This document shows, piece by piece, positions 58,460 to 64,000 of a stretch of 64,000 bases of DNA. The notes under the pieces are model-generated. The model did no database searches. It was given only the letters and a program-made list of their open reading frames with translations, and was not told the origin of the DNA. Source of the DNA: Phlebiopsis flavidoalba (Eukaryota > Basidiomycota > Agaricomycetes > Polyporales > Phanerochaetaceae). The position numbers were made by a program, and so were the translations under genes. Location of the stretch: NCBI GenBank assembly GCA_035772785.1, contig JAOCPU010000025.1, positions 372,001 to 436,000 of the forward strand. The letters are read 5' to 3'. Numbering within the stretch: position 1 is the stretch's first letter; each line of letters starts with the position of its first letter.

Positions 58460-59580
58460 CTACTGCTCACAGTCAGCCCGCTGTCTCCTCCATGGACAGC
58501 ACCTCTCATCGTTGATGGGTAAGATTGGTACCCCTTGCCGCGAGGGCATGCAGAAAATCCAAAGGCTTAATGCCTGCTGTCGCCGTATGCACAAAGATGC
58601 TTGGTGGGTCACCCTCGTATTAGAAAACTTGAGGGAACGATCAAATGTACGGACAAAGCACTAGCACTTTAATGATCTTGCGTGGCCGTGGAAAGGATCG
58701 CCGGTGCAAGGGAGGCCCTTGAAGTGAACGACTGTCGGTAAGCCCACCAACGTGCTTTCGCACGGTGGACGATGGACACAAGCAAGGACCCATGTTACTG
58801 GACCGCCGAGTGATCCTTGACAATGTTGCCATTGTCGAACATTGACGAAGTCAACGATCTGCCAGACTCAATGTCGAACTTGCCAGTGCCGTAAACCTTG
58901 ATCAGAGGTCGGTGGTAACGGATGGGCGCGCCGTAGTGGCGGATGACGACGTATGGGACCACCCTTAGCACCACAACGCCGGTGTCTTGCGGACCTTGAG
59001 GAGCTTGTAAGGTAGCCCTCCTCGAGGGGTGATGCGCGTCTGGAGGTGAAGTCGGCCATTAACGTCCGCGTAAAGAATGACGTAAAGTGCTCGCCGGATT
59101 CGTCCACTCGATGGTGATGACATGCTAGATATGTCACTTGAAGAAACGCTTCCGTTGAACCAGAAATACTTGCCTACAGTTTCGCGGAATTACGCACCCT
59201 GGAAGCCGGATGGGGTTAGGTGGTGGTCGGTGCGCGACCTTACCCAGACTATTTGCGTCTGACCTTGATGGAGACGCCCCTGCATGACAATCGAGAGGAC
59301 CTCCTTAGCCGTCAGGGCATATTTCAGCCTGTTACAACGGAGGTCAGATGGTGAGAGGGAGAGATTCCCGGAGCTTGTGGGGACGGGGCGACAGGGCTGG
59401 GGAGCCTAACAAAACGCGGGTAAACCGCCTTCAAACTTGTGCTTACGCCTAACGCTAGTTGGTGAACGCCTTTGATGACATACGTAGGTACCTACGCTCA
59501 GCTAATGTTCAGAGCATTCCCAATGCGGAGGGAGCGGCGAGGAACGCTTCAAGTGCTTTTATGGGTCCGCTTCTTGGGCC
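58460..59580 (-). CDS. RPS4: 40S ribosomal protein S4 (eS4)
   Basis: Small-subunit ribosomal protein of about 260 residues with S4, KOW and eS4 central domains. The first recognised exon starts at 59580 with GPKK, then HLKR-AAPS, after an upstream acceptor (TCCTGTAG). The exon holding the initiating Met was not found. Further text: YAPRPSPGPHKLRESLPLT in shifted frames, NRLKYALTAKEVLSIVMQ (59281-59337), YADVNGRLHLQTRITP, PYKLLKVRKT, VPYVV, IRYHRPLIKVYGTGKFDIE, VDFVN, TIVHR and GGL. The C-terminus GKGVPILPINDERC is followed by a basic tail and TAG at 58460-58462. The order matches eS4 from end to end. The frame changes at least eight times in an essential gene, plus short introns, so errors rather than decay are likely. 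Confidence 0.87.
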
Positions 59581-60282
59581 TACAGGAGGTCCAGTACGCA
59601 ACGATAGGTCAAGTCGCCAGTGATCCAGAGGATTATGGGAAAAAGCGTATTACGTCACTGGCTGGTCGCCGTAACCGGGAGTGCATCCAACCCGTGTCTA
59701 GTTCCAGCCATCCCAGCGCCCTTCCTCGGGGGGGGATCCGGGTGGCAAAATCCCCGGGCTCGAATAAAACCTCTCTTCGTCCAGCATAGAACTCGGCCGC
59801 TGAGGACCTCCCTAGCAGCCACTTCTCGGGGGGGAGCACGCCGGGGTCGTACACAATAGAAAGCATCAATCTTGCGTGTTCTTAAAAGTGCGGTGTGCTT
59901 GACGTTGGCGGCGGCGCCGGCCTGGCTCCTCTTCACTGGCGTAGAAAGACGGTGCCGGGTAAAACGGACGGTTCGCTGTTTATTGGGGCAAATGGAACGG
60001 TTTGATGGCGTCTTTCGCAAATTATTGGGATATTCTTGTCACGGTGAGTGAGCGCCTTGGTGGCGTCTCCCCCCTAAGTTTCTAGCTGATCGCGCGTGTC
60101 GCAGTTGATGTGGTGACTCCCTGATCCGTGAGCGAGAAGGACACGCTCATTGACACAGTTTAGTGACAATATAATATTGGATGATGCTGTTCTAATTAAC
60201 ACAGGTGATGATCATAGCACAAGAATGGCGAGAGCGAGGGCACAAGTACAGCGGGCACAGGTAGGTAATACGATGATAGCGA
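59581..60282. other. Intergenic, eS4 upstream region
   Basis: About 700 bp between UFD4's stop and the first recognised eS4 exon. It should include the missing first eS4 exon (a few codons) and its promoter. No other gene recognised. Confidence 0.45.
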
Positions 60283-63200
60283 TCATGATAGATGGAAACT
60301 TCCTACACCCTCCTTCATTAGCAATAGCGAGCTTCTCTTTCATCACTGACTTTGGGAAGAGTACTCGGGCAGTTTTTCAAGTAGTTGACACAGGTCATGA
60401 ACGCTTTGTGAAGATAGTCGTCGGCCGTTAGCGGTGCTTCGTGCGGCTTGACGCACCACACAGTAAAGCGGTGGGCTTCCAGGAGCCACGGAAACCTGGG
60501 GAAATAGGTCAGAGCAATTGATCGGCAGGAGTCTACTTGCGCAATGAAGACGTCAACACAAAAGTCCTACTAGGCAATTGAGGTGCTAACAGTATGATGT
60601 AACTGCAGGTAGCTCCTCCGAGTCGGTAGCATTCATATTCTGACATGACGTTCCAGGAGATCATCGACATCGCTCGACTCTCGACATTGAAACCACTGGT
60701 CCGCTTTGATGGCTTCGTTTGAGGAGTAGCGGCGAACAGTATCATGAGTTCATCCGGCACAAAGGCAGAGTGGGTAAGCAAAAACATACTTTCGACCGCT
60801 CCAGTCCTCGTCCAGAATTACGGAACAAACATAACTAAGCTCATCCGAGGGTAAACGCCTGGAGGTCGGCAATGTGGGGAACACCTTGGAGAGCCTTCAC
60901 GGAAGGCCTGTCGCCTGTTAGCATCGCACCCTTGCCAATAATGGCGTCGATGACTTCTGGCTGATATACTCCTCCACGTTTCTCACTCGTCCACCGTGAC
61001 TCGCGGGGAGGCGACAGAGTCCGTTTGGTCTGTGCCGTTGTCTGCGATCAGTTCTCAAAGCGGCATTTTTCGGGCTGCCGGGCTGTCTTACTTCGGCGCG
61101 GTCAGTTTTTCGACGAAGGTGGCGGCAAAGGACGCCCGAACTTACCCTGAGCTCGATACCTCATATCCAGGGGATGGTAAAGTCCTAGAGAAAAGTTCTT
61201 CGATGTTGACCATGGCCAAGTTTGCGGCGCAGCTACCGGTGCCGTTAGCTCACGGTCGGGGACTAGATCACGTAGAAAGAAATGGAACAGTATCCTTGTC
61301 TCTACTGATGTCCAGTTGGCGCAGTTCATGCCCCAGCAACACTTTACGAGCGATGCGCGAGTTCAGGAGTCCACACGCTAGAGAAGGGTAAATAACAGAG
61401 CGTGTCGTAGAATTACAGTAAAAAACATAGCCTTGTCCGGTTGTGTCAAGTGTCAGAGCTATCTCCTCACCAGGATCAACATTTGAGGAAGACTTTGTTC
61501 AGCGACAAGTACAATGATGCGAGAGTCGAGTCCATGAGGCTTTGTGGCGACGAACTGGCCAGATAACTCTGGGTGGTGGGGGGAAAAAAAAAAAAAATTA
61601 ATAAATAAATGTAGATGGCGTTTTCTAGGAAAGAAATCATTGCGTATATAGTCAGAGGTAGGGGAATGATGTTAGGGATACGTAACTGTCCCTGTCGCGC
61701 GCATCCCGCATCGCTGATGACAATCCTCAGGGGGGCTGGAGGGGATAAGCGCAAGGTGGAACAAGCCTGCTGGGTGGTGCACGTACGGACCGGGATGGGT
61801 GTCATCGGCGTCTCGCAAGCAACGTATCATAGTCCCTCCGAGCGAACTCCTTATGACACCAAACGAGTAGAACTCTAACGTTGGTCCCAAACCCGTTTAC
61901 CGACCTCTTCAAAGTATTCAACCTCGAGGATGGATGACGAGGAGCCATAGAGCTCGATGAACACCTTCACTGCGGATGCGGATTCGAGAATATGCTTTCG
62001 CGATATCCGCACTTTCTGGCGCTGGAGACGATCCAAAGGAAATCCCAACCCCGTCATCGTCGCGACGCGCACTGCTATCCTGGCCCCGCGACTGTTTGAC
62101 TTTGCCACTTGAGTGTATAAGGCGTGCGTAGCGAATGAGGTGGATTGGAGGAAGTGGTAGCGGGTGGCGAAGGGGAAAAGGAAGGGGAAGTGCTGAGGGA
62201 GGTCAAGGGCCCAGTCCGGTAGACACGAGCTAGAAGGCAATTAGTCACCGTGGTTGCGTAAATTCAAGTGCGCTGTAATACCTGGCAACTATCATGGGTT
62301 CGTCGAGCTGACGCGTGAGCTTGGCACTGAGGTTTTGTTGTTAATGAAAGCAGACTCGGGGAGAGAGCGATGATGGCCGTTCACGGCGGGCTTGTCACCC
62401 TCCGCCGAGTTGATCTTGTGCAAGACTCGGAGAAGGCGCAGAATTTTGGCATGAGGAGCATCTTCAGGCAGTGAGGACAAGGACGGTGCAGGTGAGCGAC
62501 TGCGGGCGGAAACGTCATCACCTCGAGCTAGAATACGATCAGTATACTGGTCACATATGCGCAATCACTAGGCGTACATTCTGGGGTGGGTACAGGACCG
62601 GACACCTTCCTGAACTTCACTGTGTAAACTCCTTGCCATATTAGACTCGGCGGGAGACCGTCTTCTTGCGAATTTCATGCTGATGGATGGCGCCATAAAT
62701 TGTGAGGTCAAGGGGCAACTTTTGCTCGTCCATAGAGAACTCGAGATGCCAGTCGTTGGGTTTTGTCTTAAAGGGCGGCCGCATAGGATGGTTTGGTGCC
62801 TGCAGAGCTTCGAGGTGCACCCGCTGATTTGGCAGGGTTTGGAGTGGCAACACGAGTACCCTCAGGCGTTTGCGCAACAACCCTGGAACCATCTACGCAC
62901 AGATGTCAATAGCATGTACCAATCGGGCGAAAGTGTACTTACCATCGCCGACAGAGACGGTCACGGTTTTTTCAGGAAACTCGTGATCATCCCTCCTCGT
63001 CAATGACCTCCGCGTCCACAGTCAACCTCATCGTCGGTGAAGTCAGCGGCAAACTCGTCCTCGTTGACGACGGTGTCACTCGGCGCTGGTTCGCCCGCAC
63101 CCGCTCCTGGCGGTTCCGGGACGTTCGATCCACTCGGCGCCGGCTGACTAGATTCACCGCTTTGCTCAGGCTGAGCCTCGCCGCCACCCTCCGGGTCTCT

Positions 63201-64000
63201 GAGCTGACCAGACTTCATTTCGCACTCAGTCGCTGGCTTCGACGCCTTGTGACGCTAGCCGAAGAAGCACTCTCGGTGGTGCGGTGGCCTTGCCAGCTCA
63301 CCAAGAAGGCCCGCGGCAGAAGAAGCCAGGGGCGAGACCTGACGAGGCAAGGGCCGCCAACATGTTCGAGAGCCTGGAGCCGCCAGACATAAGACCCCGC
63401 CACGCGAGGACGAAGGTAGTCGTGGAGAGCTTGGAAGGGTCGCGATAGCATGGATGGAGACGATGATATTGCTAAAGGTCTTCGGCATGTCCGAGTCTTC
63501 CGCAGCGACAAGACGCAAAACGGAGTTGCCTGGCTAGCAGCGATGGCGAACTTCGTTTTGGATTCTAAAATCGTGTCGGTACTTTCTAAGGTCAGATATG
63601 CAACAAAGACGTACCATCGGCACTCTGGGCGACAGTGACAACCTCGAACGACTCCATGCGAGTGAGACATTCTTGCAACTTCTTCACGAAAATGGCCAAT
63701 GGTGTTTCCCCATTCTTGCCACCGTTGACTTTACGTGTGAACGCCTCGATGAGCATATCCCTCCGCTTAGCAATGCTTACTGCTCATCGTTGTTAACTAT
63801 ACTCTTCGCATGAGGTATACAATGACTCACTAGTTCGTTTCCGCGTCAGAGATGAATTGCAGAAGCCCATCGACGACGCCGCCTTTGCAACAACTCGAAG
63901 CTGGACACGGAGGTGTGTGAAGATGCGAAGAGGCTTGCAAGCTCCACCACAGGAGGGCATCAAGTCCTTCTCGTGGACATCCTTATTTGTCAAGTGAGCA
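60283..64000 (-). CDS. UFD4: HECT-type E3 ubiquitin ligase UFD4/TRIP12 (5' end outside window)
   Basis: Ligase of the ubiquitin-fusion degradation and N-degron pathways. At the right edge, ARM-like text (VHEKDLMPSG, LASLF, VDGLLQFISDAET) belongs to the N-terminal repeat region. Then LRLVAAEDSDMPKTFSNIIV (63430-63518), an acidic stretch DEFAADFTDDEVD (63020-63060), and DWHLEFSMDEQKLPLDLTIY (62690-62760). SRSPAPSLSSLPEDAPHAKI and LLRVLHKINSAEG follow (62420-62530), then LPDWALDLPQHFPFLFPFAT and RLQRQKVRISRKHILESA, opening the HECT domain. YSLVSREFA, GQFVATK, NKVFLKM and EEIALTLDT follow. Near the end are GFNVESRA, VVRKPHEAPLT-like text and the catalytic TCVNYLK (Cys codon 60390-60392), then VMKEKLAIA and VGSFHLS with TGA 60283-60285. 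An A-rich run near 61584-61600 is an intron pyrimidine tract on this strand. Many frame breaks. Confidence 0.92.

Noticed and set aside
1..64000. CRISPR arrays, bacterial operons or phage genes
   Set aside because: No spaced direct repeats or ribosome-binding-site patterns. Introns and eukaryotic housekeeping genes run through the whole window.

Overview
The window is nuclear DNA of a filamentous basidiomycete, most likely a wood-decaying agaricomycete. The evidence is intron-rich genes on both strands, a GH7 cellobiohydrolase with a C-terminal fungal cellulose-binding module, two tandem microsomal P450s, a DUF6535 protein (a family typical of Agaricomycetes), F-box/LRR-type proteins and clade-specific zinc-knuckle genes. 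No species is named.

Almost every recognisable gene is broken. Conserved, normally single-copy housekeeping genes (RPB8, ribosomal protein eS4, MED4, MMS19, UFD4, histone deacetylase) read clearly at protein level but change frame every hundred bases or so, often near homopolymers, and carry odd substitutions in key residues. Genes this essential are unlikely all to be pseudogenes, so the simplest reading is an error-rich consensus. Coordinates below are therefore gene spans (first to last recognised codon, introns included), not clean ORFs, and individual missing residues should not be over-read.

Layout, left to right. 1-5.3 kb: two tandem cytochrome P450s (minus; the first is cut by the window edge). 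6.1-7.4 kb: F-box protein (minus), divergent from a CID-domain RNA-processing protein (7.7-10.6 kb, plus). 11-12.3 kb: unassigned, possibly coding. 12.5-15.1 kb: DUF6535 protein (minus) containing a suspicious poly-G block. 15.9-19.5 kb: two neighbouring plus-strand genes sharing a C-x2-C-x19-H-x3-C zinc knuckle. 20.3-21.0 kb: RNA polymerase subunit RPB8. 21.2-22.8 kb: class I histone deacetylase (minus), divergent from a PAF-acetylhydrolase-like lipase (23.4-25.4 kb). 25.7-32.2 kb: two paralogous multi-pass membrane proteins (minus); the first is split by a 1.5-kb element with terminal inverted repeats. 33.9-34.4 kb: small secreted Cys-containing protein. 35.6 kb: tRNA-His with a short intron. 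36.0-39.3 kb: CLC chloride channel/exchanger (minus). 39.4-41 kb: second F-box protein. 41.7-42.5 kb: dual-specificity phosphatase. 42.7-43.5 kb: Mediator subunit 4. 44.0-45.9 kb: GH7-CBM1 cellobiohydrolase. 47.3-51.6 kb: MMS19. 52.0-53.4 kb: coiled-coil protein. 53.8-56.8 kb: protein with at least three ZZ-type zinc fingers. 58.5-59.6 kb: ribosomal protein eS4. 60.3 kb to the right edge: HECT ubiquitin ligase UFD4/TRIP12 (5' part missing).

The genes do not form one pathway. The set mixes transcription (RPB8, MED4, CID protein, HDAC), protein turnover (UFD4, F-box proteins, possibly the ZZ protein), Fe-S/DNA maintenance (MMS19) and lignocellulose or xenobiotic degradation (CBH, P450s). The most unusual items are the TIR element sitting at a splice donor of one membrane-protein paralog and the neighbouring zinc-knuckle genes.
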